50,063 nt of DNA. Source: Devosia sp. (GTDB taxonomy: Bacteria; Pseudomonadota; Alphaproteobacteria; Rhizobiales; Devosiaceae). The DNA is taken from the NCBI RefSeq assembly GCF_014860165.1, contig NZ_JACZKG010000034.1, positions 1-50,063 on the forward strand, read 5' to 3'. This document shows positions 33,382-41,008 of this stretch, one piece after another. The translations under genes were made by a program, and so were the position numbers. The notes beneath the pieces were generated by a model. It saw nothing but the letters and a program-made list of their open reading frames with translations, did no database searches and was not told the DNA's origin. How positions within the stretch are numbered: the stretch's first letter is position 1; the number at the start of each line of letters is the position of its first letter.

Positions 33382-35838
33382 TCAGACAGGCAGCATCAGC
33401 GTCGTCGTGCGGCGGACCTGAGCCGTCAGCGGCAGGTCGGCGGAGGACAGCCCGACCCTCAGGGTGAAGCTGCCATCCTCCACCAGCCAGTGCCGGGCCG
33501 CCACGCGGAAAAAGGCAAAGGCGCGCGCGTCGAGCGTCATGGTCACCTGCCGGCTTTCCCCCGCTCTGATCTGGACCTTGCGGAAGGCCTTGAGCTCCTT
33601 TTCCGGGCGCGGATCGGATGAGAGGTCATCTGACACATAGAGCTGAACCACCGCGGCGCCGTCGCGGTCGGAGGTGTTGGTGACGTTGACGCCCACCATC
33701 ACGCTGCCATCGGCCTCGAATTCGGTGTCGTCGACGGTGAGGTCGCTCACCGCGAAACGCGCATAGCCCAGGCCGAAACCGAAGGGGAAGAGCGGGGTCA
33801 TGCCCAGCCGGTCATAGTGGCGGTAGCCGACGAAGATGCCCTCCTCGTAGCGCACCTTGCCCTCGACGCCCGGATAGACCTCGCGATCCTGGCTATGGGC
33901 CGGATTGTCGGCCCAGCGCACCGGAAAGGTCTGCGGCAGACGGCCGGAGGGCTCGGCGGCTCCAATGAGCACGTCGGCAATGGCATTGCCCGCCTCCTGG
34001 CCCGGATACCAGGCCTGGATCAGTGCGGCGACCGAACCGATCCACGGCATTTCCACCGGGCCACCGGTCTGCATGACGACAATGGTGTTGGGATTGGCAT
34101 TCGCGATGGCCGCGACCAGTTCGTTCTGCCGGCCCGGCAGGTCGATGGAGGGCAGGTCACTGCCCTCGGTGTCCCATTCGCCATTGCGTCCGATGAAGAC
34201 GATGGCGGTATCGGCATTGCGGGCGATGCGCACCGCCTCCGATATCGCCTCGTCGCCGAGCGGCCTGCCGATGCCAGCGGCGAAGGCGGCCAGGCCCAGC
34301 GTGGCAAAATCCTTGGTGGCGAATTCGATCACCACCTCATGGGTGCGCCCGGCCTCGAGTTCGATCGTGCCGACCACCTCATCGCAGCCTTCCTCGAAGA
34401 AAGTGCGGCCCTTCTGCCAATTCGTCCAGGCATCGGCGATCAGCTTGCCATCGACATAGACCTTGGCGAAACCGGCCGAATAGATACCGACGCGGTGGGC
34501 GCCTGATGTCTCGGGTGTGAAGCTGCCGGTGAGGCGCGCCGAAAAGTGCAGCGGATCGACCTTGCCTTCGGCGATGTGGCCGATCCAGAAGGCCTGGGCC
34601 TCGTCCTGGGTGGCGATGTGGGCCGGCTCGCCGCTGAGCTTCTCATTGGCGAAGTATTCGACCTTGAAGCTGCCGCGCAGCACCGGCTCGAAGCGGTGGT
34701 TGGTACAGCCGGGGGCATAGCGCAGCCGATCCTCGCCAAGGGCTGATACCAGCCCCTGCCAGGGCGAGATGCGATAATGCGCATTGAGCTGGGCGCTGCC
34801 GCCACCCATGATCTGGGCGATTTTCGTATTGGGACCGATGACGGCGATGCTGCCATCGCCCCTGAGCGGCAGGGTGCCATTGTTCTTGAGCAGCACGGCC
34901 GCCTCGGCGCCCGCCCGGCGGATCAGGGCGCGATGTTCGGGGCGATCGTCGGCTCGTTCCTGCCATTCGCTGTGATCATCGAGCGAGCCGACGCGCTGCA
35001 TCAAACGCAGCATGTTGACCACGCGCTCGCGCAGGGTGGCCTGGGTGACCGCGCCTGTCTGGACCGCCTCGATCAGCTTCTGCCCGCGATCGCGCGGCGG
35101 CCCGGGCATTTCGAGGTCGAGCCCGGCATTGACCGTTTCTGCCGTGGAATGGCTGCCGAACCAGTCGGACATGACGATGCCGTCATAGCCCCACTCATTG
35201 CGCAACACCTCGGTCAGCAGCCAGTTGTGTTCGGAGGTATAGGTGCCGTTGAGCCGGTTGTAGGAGCTCATGACGCCCCAGGTGTCGGCTTTCTTGACCG
35301 CCCATTCGAAGGGAATGAGATAGATTTCGCGCAGGCTCCGCTCGTCGATCTCGCTCGAAATGGTGGTGCGCTCGATCTCGCTTTCATTGCCGACGAAATG
35401 CTTGATGGTGGCGCCGATGCCCTGGCCCTGGAGGCCGGTAATATAGGCCACTGCCAGTTCGGCCGAGAGAATGGGATCTTCGGAATAGCATTCGAAATTG
35501 CGGCCATTGGTCACCGAGCGGTGGATGTTGACCGTCGGCGCCAGCAGCATGTGGGCGCCCTTGGACTTGACCTCGTCAGCCAGGGCTGCGCCGATCTCTT
35601 CGACCAGGTCGACATTCCAGGTGGCGCCCAGGGCAATGCCGACCGGAAAACTGGCCGATTTGACGCCGCCGATGAGCGAGCCGCCGCCGCGCGCGCCATT
35701 GGGTCCATCGGTGACGCGCAGCTTGCCGATGCCGAGCCGCGGGATTGATGGGACCGACCAGAAATCCTCGCCCGACAGGATCGAGACCTTTTCCTCAAGC
35801 GTCAGCTGATCGGCAAGTTCTTCGATACGATCGGTCAC
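33382..35838 (-). CDS. Beta-glucosidase, glycoside hydrolase family 3, with PA14 domain
   Basis: 818 residues. Domain order: GH3 N-terminal barrel, GH3 C-terminal domain interrupted by a PA14 module (about 385-525) and a C-terminal fibronectin type III-like domain. The nucleophile is D225 in GIVMSDWFGSH, and KHFVGNE is the substrate-binding signature. There is no signal peptide, so it acts on imported oligosaccharides in the cytosol. GTG 35838 has GAGGAG 7 nt upstream and is preferred to TTG 35874. No sugar transporter is next to it. Confidence 0.92.
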   Translation of the reverse strand: MTDRIEELADQLTLEEKVSILSGEDFWSVPSIPRLGIGKLRVTDGPNGARGGGSLIGGVKSASFPVGIALGATWNVDLVEEIGAALADEVKSKGAHMLLAPTVNIHRSVTNGRNFECYSEDPILSAELAVAYITGLQGQGIGATIKHFVGNESEIERTTISSEIDERSLREIYLIPFEWAVKKADTWGVMSSYNRLNGTYTSEHNWLLTEVLRNEWGYDGIVMSDWFGSHSTAETVNAGLDLEMPGPPRDRGQKLIEAVQTGAVTQATLRERVVNMLRLMQRVGSLDDHSEWQERADDRPEHRALIRRAGAEAAVLLKNNGTLPLRGDGSIAVIGPNTKIAQIMGGGSAQLNAHYRISPWQGLVSALGEDRLRYAPGCTNHRFEPVLRGSFKVEYFANEKLSGEPAHIATQDEAQAFWIGHIAEGKVDPLHFSARLTGSFTPETSGAHRVGIYSAGFAKVYVDGKLIADAWTNWQKGRTFFEEGCDEVVGTIELEAGRTHEVVIEFATKDFATLGLAAFAAGIGRPLGDEAISEAVRIARNADTAIVFIGRNGEWDTEGSDLPSIDLPGRQNELVAAIANANPNTIVVMQTGGPVEMPWIGSVAALIQAWYPGQEAGNAIADVLIGAAEPSGRLPQTFPVRWADNPAHSQDREVYPGVEGKVRYEEGIFVGYRHYDRLGMTPLFPFGFGLGYARFAVSDLTVDDTEFEADGSVMVGVNVTNTSDRDGAAVVQLYVSDDLSSDPRPEKELKAFRKVQIRAGESRQVTMTLDARAFAFFRVAARHWLVEDGSFTLRVGLSSADLPLTAQVRRTTTLMLPV

Positions 35839-35871
35839 GGCAGTCTCCTCGCGGGCGGTCTTCTTGTGATG

Positions 35872-35903
35872 CAAACAAAGACAGCCCCGGCGAGGGGGCT
35901 GTC
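35872..35903 (-). terminator. Rho-independent terminator of the DoxX gene
   Basis: On the minus strand GACAGCCCC pairs perfectly with GGGGCTGTC and is followed by TTTGTTTG. It lies 33 nt after the doxX stop and just before the beta-glucosidase start. Confidence 0.75.
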
Positions 35904-35935
35904 AATTCACTTGGGCAGATGGACCAGTCGAAAGC

Positions 35936-36358
35936 TCAGCGGGCGGCGATTGGCGCCTTGCGCTCGCGGCCCCAGAGCACGAACAACGACAAAGCCAGCA
36001 GCACCAGGTTCATCGGCAGCACCATGAACTCGCCGCGGGAGATGTGGACGCCCATGGCCAGCACCTGGATGAGCGAAAAGCCCAGGGCGGCCAGCGGCGT
36101 CAGCCGCGGCATGATGCGGGTCAGTGCCGGCAGGATGATGCCGATGGCGCCCAGGATTTCCATCGTGCCGATGAAGCGCGTCAGCAGCTCGGGAAAATCG
36201 AGCGCATAGCTCATGCCCATGGCCCCGAGGCTTTCCATGCTCTGGGTCAGCTTGTTGAACCCGGCAAAGCCATAGAAGCCGGCCAGCAGCACCTGCGCGG
36301 CCCACAATCCGATATTCCACCCGCTGCGGCCCGTGACGCCACTGGTCATGTCAGTCAT
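35936..36358 (-). CDS. DoxX family membrane protein
   Basis: 140 residues, four membrane helices (roughly 15-34, 60-80, 84-105, 110-128). The DoxX signature is GFYGFAGFNKLTQSMESLG. Members are linked with thiol, quinone or oxidative stress handling. Divergent from an HxlR regulator; a palindrome lies between. The gene ends in a good terminator. The exact reaction is unknown. Confidence 0.82.
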   Translation of the reverse strand: MTDMTSGVTGRSGWNIGLWAAQVLLAGFYGFAGFNKLTQSMESLGAMGMSYALDFPELLTRFIGTMEILGAIGIILPALTRIMPRLTPLAALGFSLIQVLAMGVHISRGEFMVLPMNLVLLALSLFVLWGRERKAPIAAR

Positions 36359-36417
36359 GCAATTCCCCCATGATGCGACAACTGCGCCCTAGGCACAGAA
36401 GAGAACTACATCTATAT

Positions 36418-36438
36418 TTGTGCCTGAGTTACGCACAA
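36418..36438. promoter_or_regulatory. Candidate HxlR operator
   Basis: TTGTGC (36418-36423) and GCACAA (36433-36438) form an inverted repeat with a 9-bp spacer, 12 bp before the HxlR start. Related GGCACA strings occur at 36392 and 36442. Confidence 0.45.
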
Positions 36439-36450
36439 GAAGGCACATCC

Positions 36451-36867
36451 ATGTCACTGCATGATACGTCCAAATCCGCCAACTGCACCGCCATGTCGGA
36501 CGTTCTCAACCGCATCGGCGACAAGTGGAGCGTCATGGTGGTCGGCATGCTGGGCCGCAACGGCACGCTGCGTTTCAACGAGCTCAAGCGCATGATCAAC
36601 GGGGTATCCCAGCGCATGCTGACCCTGACCCTCCGCAATCTGGAACGCGACGGCCTGGTTACCCGCACCATCTATCCCGAAGTGCCGCCGCGGGTTGAAT
36701 ATGGTCTCACCGAACTGGGCAAGACGCTCGAGGGCCCCATCAGCAAGCTTTGGGACTGGTCGTCCGAGCACCACGCTGCCATCATCGACGCCCGTGCGGT
36801 CTACGATGCCCGCGAGAGCGCGGTGGTCAGTGCCGAACCCCGCAAGGTTGCCTACGCGCGCGGCTGA
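36451..36867 (+). CDS. HxlR family transcriptional regulator
   Basis: 138 residues, one winged helix-turn-helix: VLNRIGDKWSVMVVGML, FNELKRMINGVSQRMLTLTLRNL and the wing YPEVPPRVEYGLTELG. A Cys at position 12, just before the domain, sits where redox-sensing members such as QorR and HypR carry their reactive Cys. Start ATG 36451 with AAGG upstream. Divergent from the DoxX gene, which it probably controls. Confidence 0.87.
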   Translation: MSLHDTSKSANCTAMSDVLNRIGDKWSVMVVGMLGRNGTLRFNELKRMINGVSQRMLTLTLRNLERDGLVTRTIYPEVPPRVEYGLTELGKTLEGPISKLWDWSSEHHAAIIDARAVYDARESAVVSAEPRKVAYARG

Positions 36868-36991
36868 ACCAGGCCCCTGGACCCGGTCGGCGCTTCGCCT
36901 CCTGACGCGGATTGTCACGAGGCCGGCCCATGGTGGCGAGGCTCCGATCGAGGCAGCCGGCTGATCCCATGCAAGACCTCCCGGCCGATAC

Positions 36992-37023
36992 GAAAAGGCG
37001 GGTCCGGTATCCCGGGCCCGCCT
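36992..37023 (-). terminator. Rho-independent terminator of the MATE gene
   Basis: On the minus strand GGCGGGCCCGG pairs with CCGGACCCGCC (one mismatch) and is followed by TTTTCG. It begins 9 nt after the MATE stop. Confidence 0.7.
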
Positions 37024-37031
37024 CGTCAATT

Positions 37032-38390
37032 CTAGATCAGCGCCACGATCTGCTTCTTCTTCCAGACCAACTGGTACCAGCTCGCCTGCAGCACCAGCAT
37101 CATGGTGAAGCTGGCCGCATAGGCGATCCAGATGCCCGTCAGCCCCAGGCTGGTCTGGCTGAGCAGGATGGCGCCGGGCAGTTCGATGCAGAGGATGCAG
37201 GCCAATGACAGCAGCATGGGTGCATAGACCGTGCCGCTGGCGCGCATGACGCCCGAGAAGACGACGCTCCCGCCGAAGCAGAGGATGCTCCACAGCACCA
37301 CATGCAGCAGCGTCTCGGTCAGCTCGATCACCTCCGGATCGGTGATGAACAGGGCGACCAGATGCTGGCTGAACAGATAGGCCAGCACGATCAACCCGCC
37401 GGTGATGATCAGGTTCAGCACCAGTGCCGTGCGGGTGATGGAGCCGATCTGGTGGAGCTGCCTGGCGCCGATGGCCTGGGCGGCAAAGATCGAGGCGGCG
37501 ATGCCGATCGACATGGCCGGGAACTGCACATAGCTCATCACCTGGCCCAACGCGCCATAGGCGGCGGTGGCGTCCGAGCCGAAGCGGTTGACCAGCCCGA
37601 CCACGACGATGCCTGATATGGACGAGATGACCATTTGCAGCCCCGCCGGCACGCCGAGCCTGAGGATCAGGCCCAGCAGCTTGAAATCCGGCTTGAGCAT
37701 GGCGCCAAGCAAGATCCTGTCCGGTGCCAGCGGCATGTTGCGGGCGCGCATATAGACAAAGAGGAAAGCGAGGACCGTGACAAAGCCGGCAATGGTCGCG
37801 ACCGCAGCGGCATTGACGCCGATCTGCGGCAGGCCGAACCAGCCCAGGATCAGCGCCGGCGTGACCACAAGGCCCACCAGCATGGACATGATCAGCGAGA
37901 GCAGCGGCGTCACCGTATCGCCGACGCCGCGCAGCACCGACGTCGCCACGAAGAAGATGAAGAAGGACGGCATGCAGATGAACATGATGCGGGCATAGCC
38001 GACCGCGATGTGCAGGATATTGTCGGGCGCGCCCAGCACCGAGAGGATCTGCTCGGTCCAGATCCCCCCGACCACGGCTACGAAGATGCCCAGCGCGATG
38101 GCTGCCGCCAGCGTCGTACCGGTGACCTGCTTGACCTTGTCGACATTGCCGGCGCCCCAGGCCTGGCCGATCAGCACGGTGGACCCCGCCGAAATGCCGA
38201 TGGTGAAGCTGAGCAGGAAGAACATGATGGGGAAGAAGGTGGCGATGGCGGCGAGCGCTTCCACGCCGATCAGCTGGCCGACATAGATCGAATTGATGGT
38301 GCCCGACAGGGCCTGCAGGATATTGGCAGCCATCAGCGGCACGAGAAACAGCGCAAACCGCTGCCAGAGCGGGCGGGATTGGGGGCTCAT
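37032..38390 (-). CDS. MATE family efflux transporter
   Basis: 452 residues, 12 membrane helices in two MatE repeats. Each half begins in family style: PLMAANILQALSGTINSIYVG in the first, and LILRLGVPAGLQMVISSISG in the second (both cited in part). A sodium- or proton-coupled drug/metabolite exporter; the substrate cannot be read. ATG 38390 has GGAG 8 nt upstream. Single gene with its own terminator. Confidence 0.9.
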   Translation of the reverse strand: MSPQSRPLWQRFALFLVPLMAANILQALSGTINSIYVGQLIGVEALAAIATFFPIMFFLLSFTIGISAGSTVLIGQAWGAGNVDKVKQVTGTTLAAAIALGIFVAVVGGIWTEQILSVLGAPDNILHIAVGYARIMFICMPSFFIFFVATSVLRGVGDTVTPLLSLIMSMLVGLVVTPALILGWFGLPQIGVNAAAVATIAGFVTVLAFLFVYMRARNMPLAPDRILLGAMLKPDFKLLGLILRLGVPAGLQMVISSISGIVVVGLVNRFGSDATAAYGALGQVMSYVQFPAMSIGIAASIFAAQAIGARQLHQIGSITRTALVLNLIITGGLIVLAYLFSQHLVALFITDPEVIELTETLLHVVLWSILCFGGSVVFSGVMRASGTVYAPMLLSLACILCIELPGAILLSQTSLGLTGIWIAYAASFTMMLVLQASWYQLVWKKKQIVALI

Positions 38391-38765
38391 TTGAACACTC
38401 CGGGAGAACCTCGACAAATCGCGTCACGTCGCCGGCCCCTAAGGCAGCGGATGGTCTGAGCAATGTTCAGGCCGCTGCGGGGACCGATTCACACCCCGAA
38501 ATCGGGGCGCAGGCTGGACGGGCGCTGGAGGCGTGGAAATGACACGGCGGTGTGTGTACGCCCGGGGTGGAGAAGCGTCAATGCAGGTCGCGACGGGGAT
38601 TCCCGGCCTGTTGCACTGGTGCTTCAGTCGACTCCCTTCCACAAGGGGGAGGGGGGTCGGCTGCGCGTTCAGCATCACCACCACAAATACCTGCCATCAC
38701 CACTTGTCATCGTCCGACCGACGATTCCCGATGCGCGGTGCGGCGGCGCCCGCTACAAACCAGTC
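38391..38765. other. Noncoding spacer between MATE and azlC
   Basis: 375 bp between divergent genes. It contains a hairpin CCCCGA-AA-TCGGGG (38494-38507) and a CTCCCTTCCACAAGGGGGAG-like unit near 38632, similar in style to the repeat at 12659. The azlC frame stays open back to 38463, but the composition and missing start signals do not support coding. I see no convincing promoter or riboswitch. Confidence 0.4.
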
Positions 38766-39485
38766 ATGTCCACCATCGCCACGTCCTATCGCTTCTCCGA
38801 CCAGTTCTATGCCGGCGCCCGCGCCTGCATTCCCGTCATCATCTCGGTTGCGGCCTATGGCGTGGTCTGGGGTGTGCTGGCGCGCGGCGCGGGCCTGAGC
38901 CTGCTTGAAGTCATCCTGATGAGCGGCCTGGTCTTTGCCGGCTCGGCGCAATTCGTGGCGCTCGATCTATGGACCGCGACGCCAGCGGCCCTTCCAGTGG
39001 GCCCACTGATCCTGGCCGCACTCATCGTCAACCTGCGCTACCTGCTGCTGACCGCGACCTTGCGACCGCTCTTCCGCGAGGATCAGCAATGGAGCGGCGC
39101 TATCATGATGGGCATCGTCTCGGACGAAACCTGGGCGATGACGGTGGGCGAAATGGCCAGGGGCCGCGGCACGGTGGCGTTTCTGCTGGGCGGCGGCGTT
39201 CTGGCCTATGCCTGCTGGATGGCGACGACTGTCATCGGCCACACGCTGGGCTCGGCCATCGACGATCCGAGCAAATATGGCCTCGATTTCGCCTTCACCG
39301 CCACCTTCCTCGCCTTGCTGCTGGGCATGTGGAAGGGCAAGGGCGATCTCATCCCCTGGCTGGTGGCAGCACTGGCGGCCATCATCTCGTCCAAGCTGAT
39401 CCCCGGCAGCTGGTACATCCTGATCGGCGGCATTGTCGGCAGCCTGGCCGGCGCCATGGCCGAAAGGCTGCGCCATGCTGACTAG
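38766..39485 (+). CDS. azlC: Branched-chain amino acid exporter large subunit, AzlC family
   Basis: 239 residues, about 7 to 8 membrane helices. The family signature GLVFAGSAQFVALDLW is at about 52-67, followed by NLRYLLLTATL. AzlC with AzlD exports branched-chain amino acids or analogues. It overlaps azlD by 11 nt. Start ATG 38766; no clear ribosome-binding site. Confidence 0.9.
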   Translation: MSTIATSYRFSDQFYAGARACIPVIISVAAYGVVWGVLARGAGLSLLEVILMSGLVFAGSAQFVALDLWTATPAALPVGPLILAALIVNLRYLLLTATLRPLFREDQQWSGAIMMGIVSDETWAMTVGEMARGRGTVAFLLGGGVLAYACWMATTVIGHTLGSAIDDPSKYGLDFAFTATFLALLLGMWKGKGDLIPWLVAALAAIISSKLIPGSWYILIGGIVGSLAGAMAERLRHAD

Positions 39486-39783
39486 CACCGAAGCCCTCCT
39501 CGCCATCCTGGGCATGGCGCTGGTGACCTTCATGGTCAAGGCCGGCGGCCTGCTGCTCGCCAACCGGCTGCCGCGCGATGGCTTTGCCGCTGCCTGGCTC
39601 AGGCACATTCCCGGCGCTGTCCTCGCCTCGCTGGTGGCCCCGGCCCTGGTCACCGGCAGCCCGGCCGAGATCATCGCAGCCGCCATCACGGCAATGGTCT
39701 ATTTCCTGACGCGCAACCTGCTGGCCGCGATGGCAGCAGGGGTGCTGGCGGTTTATCTGGCGCGGTTGTGGCTTGTCGGCTAA
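39475..39783 (+). CDS. azlD: AzlD-type small subunit of the branched-chain amino acid exporter
   Basis: 102 residues, about four membrane helices. The AzlD signature (MALVTFMVKAGGLLLANRLP) and the later VYFLTRNLLAAMAAGV fit the family. It begins inside the azlC end, so it is translationally coupled and forms the two-subunit exporter. The stop is 28 bp before tRNA-Leu. Confidence 0.9.
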   Translation: MLTSTEALLAILGMALVTFMVKAGGLLLANRLPRDGFAAAWLRHIPGAVLASLVAPALVTGSPAEIIAAAITAMVYFLTRNLLAAMAAGVLAVYLARLWLVG

Positions 39784-39811
39784 CCCGAGCTGGGCTAGAG
39801 ACCTTTCCCGT

Positions 39812-39895
39812 GCCCCTCTGGCGGAATGGTAGACGCAGAGGACTCAAAATCCTCCGTCGCAAGACGTGCCGGTTCGAGTCCGGCGGGGGGCACCA
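39812..39895 (+). tRNA. tRNA-Leu (anticodon CAA)
   Basis: Cloverleaf folds completely: acceptor GCCCCTC / GGGGGGC (one G.U), anticodon stem GAGGA/TCCTC with loop CTCAAAA (anticodon CAA), a long variable arm CGTC-GCAA-GACG typical of type II leucine tRNA, and T arm GCCGG-TTCGAGT-CCGGC. CCA is encoded. It reads UUG codons. A small hairpin (AACTTTC / GAAAGTT) follows directly. Confidence 0.95.
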
Positions 39896-40279
39896 ACTTT
39901 CCTTAGAAAGTTCATGATAAACAGCAGGTTAGCCTGTAAACTGCAATGTTTATCCACCCTCTTGTCCGCCTCATAACCTGGCGACTGGACTAGAGACGTC
40001 GCCTGCAAGGCGAACGGCAAGAAGGGCGCCGATACCAGATCGGCAGCTTCTGCTGGCCAAGGCGCACTAGAGGACGTCGCGCGGGACTTGTGCCAGTGGC
40101 CTGCGGGCGCCGGCGGGGATCGACCGCCTCTGGTCCAGCTACCCAAGAGCCGAAAGGCAGCAAACTGTTTCAGCCCGCCAGTCGTGACAAAGCGGACCGC
40201 CGGCCTTCGGACTTCGCTGAGGTGGTTGCAGAGTTGGCATTGCCGCTACCCTTGCATAAGTTGTGGCGGGGAGACGGCA
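39896..40279. other. Noncoding spacer after tRNA-Leu
   Basis: 384 bp. It starts with a small 7-bp hairpin (39895-39912, loop CTTA), probably the tRNA terminator, and the first 70 bp are AT-richer. I found no repeated copy of the tRNA 3' end in it, so no attachment site is claimed. The response-regulator frame is open upstream of 40280, but GGGGAG just before ATG 40280 marks the start. Confidence 0.4.
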
Positions 40280-41008
40280 ATGATAAATTTGACTCGATCG
40301 GTGACCGTCATGATCGTCGAGGACGACGACGACATGCGCGATCTCCTAGTGGACCTCGTGGAGGCGGAAGGATATGCAGCCGTCACCGCGAACTCGGCCG
40401 AAGCCGCCCTGAAGCTCGATGTTGAGGCCGACATCGCGCTCGTTGATCACAATTTGCCCGGCATGTCGGGCCGCGCCTTTTCGCAATTGCTCCGGGAGCG
40501 CAGCAAGACAGGCATCATCTTGGTCACGGCTGCAGGCAGCCCTATCGATCGAGTGCTCGGCCTAGAACTGGTAGCCGACGATTATGTGGTCAAGCCGTTT
40601 GAGCCGGCTGAACTCTGCGCTCGGATACGCGCCGTGCTGCGGCGACTGGACCGGTCACCAAGCACCCCCCCTCCCAAGGCCGCCACCAGCCCAGACCACC
40701 CCAGTTCCGAGCTTCGACTGGGCCGCTGGAGCATTGACCTTAAGGCACGCTCCGCCCATTGCGACGATGATCCGACACTCACGCTGACTTCGTCGGAATT
40801 CACCTTGCTCGAAATATTGGCCGAACAGCCGGAAAAGCCGATTGAACGGGCCGAGATCCTGCGCCGCCTGGGCGCGGACGACGAGCGCTATCTCGATCGC
40901 AATGTCGACGTGCTGATCCTTCGGCTGCGACGCAAGATCGAACTGGCCCCCGAAATGCCGCGCCATATCAAGACACGTCGCGGCAAGGGTTACCTGCTGT
41001 GTCTCTAG
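40280..41008 (+). CDS. Response regulator, OmpR/PhoB family
   Basis: 242 residues. The receiver has the acidic cluster EDDDD (14-18), phospho-acceptor D56 in ALVDHNLPGM and Lys K105 in VVKPFEP. The C-terminal winged helix has LTLTSSEFTLLEILAEQP and the wing HIKTRRGKGYLL. GGGGAG lies 6 nt before the ATG. It overlaps the sensor kinase by 10 nt and should be phosphorylated by it. The likely target is the transport operon that follows. Confidence 0.88.
   Translation: MINLTRSVTVMIVEDDDDMRDLLVDLVEAEGYAAVTANSAEAALKLDVEADIALVDHNLPGMSGRAFSQLLRERSKTGIILVTAAGSPIDRVLGLELVADDYVVKPFEPAELCARIRAVLRRLDRSPSTPPPKAATSPDHPSSELRLGRWSIDLKARSAHCDDDPTLTLTSSEFTLLEILAEQPEKPIERAEILRRLGADDERYLDRNVDVLILRLRRKIELAPEMPRHIKTRRGKGYLLCL

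Noticed and set aside
36454..38463. 669-residue minus-strand frame across hxlR and the MATE gene
   Set aside because: It is a shifted frame of the MATE gene running into the antisense of hxlR. Both real genes are well supported and the frame has no domain.
38463..38765. Upstream extension of the azlC frame
   Set aside because: The extra 101 residues are not family-like; AzlC begins at ATG 38766 by domain length.
39844..40146. Minus-strand frame overlapping tRNA-Leu
   Set aside because: It begins inside the tRNA on the opposite strand and has no recognisable content.
39812..40279. Attachment site or island border at tRNA-Leu
   Set aside because: No second copy of the tRNA 3' end, no integrase and no change in gene style was visible within the window, so integration is not supported.
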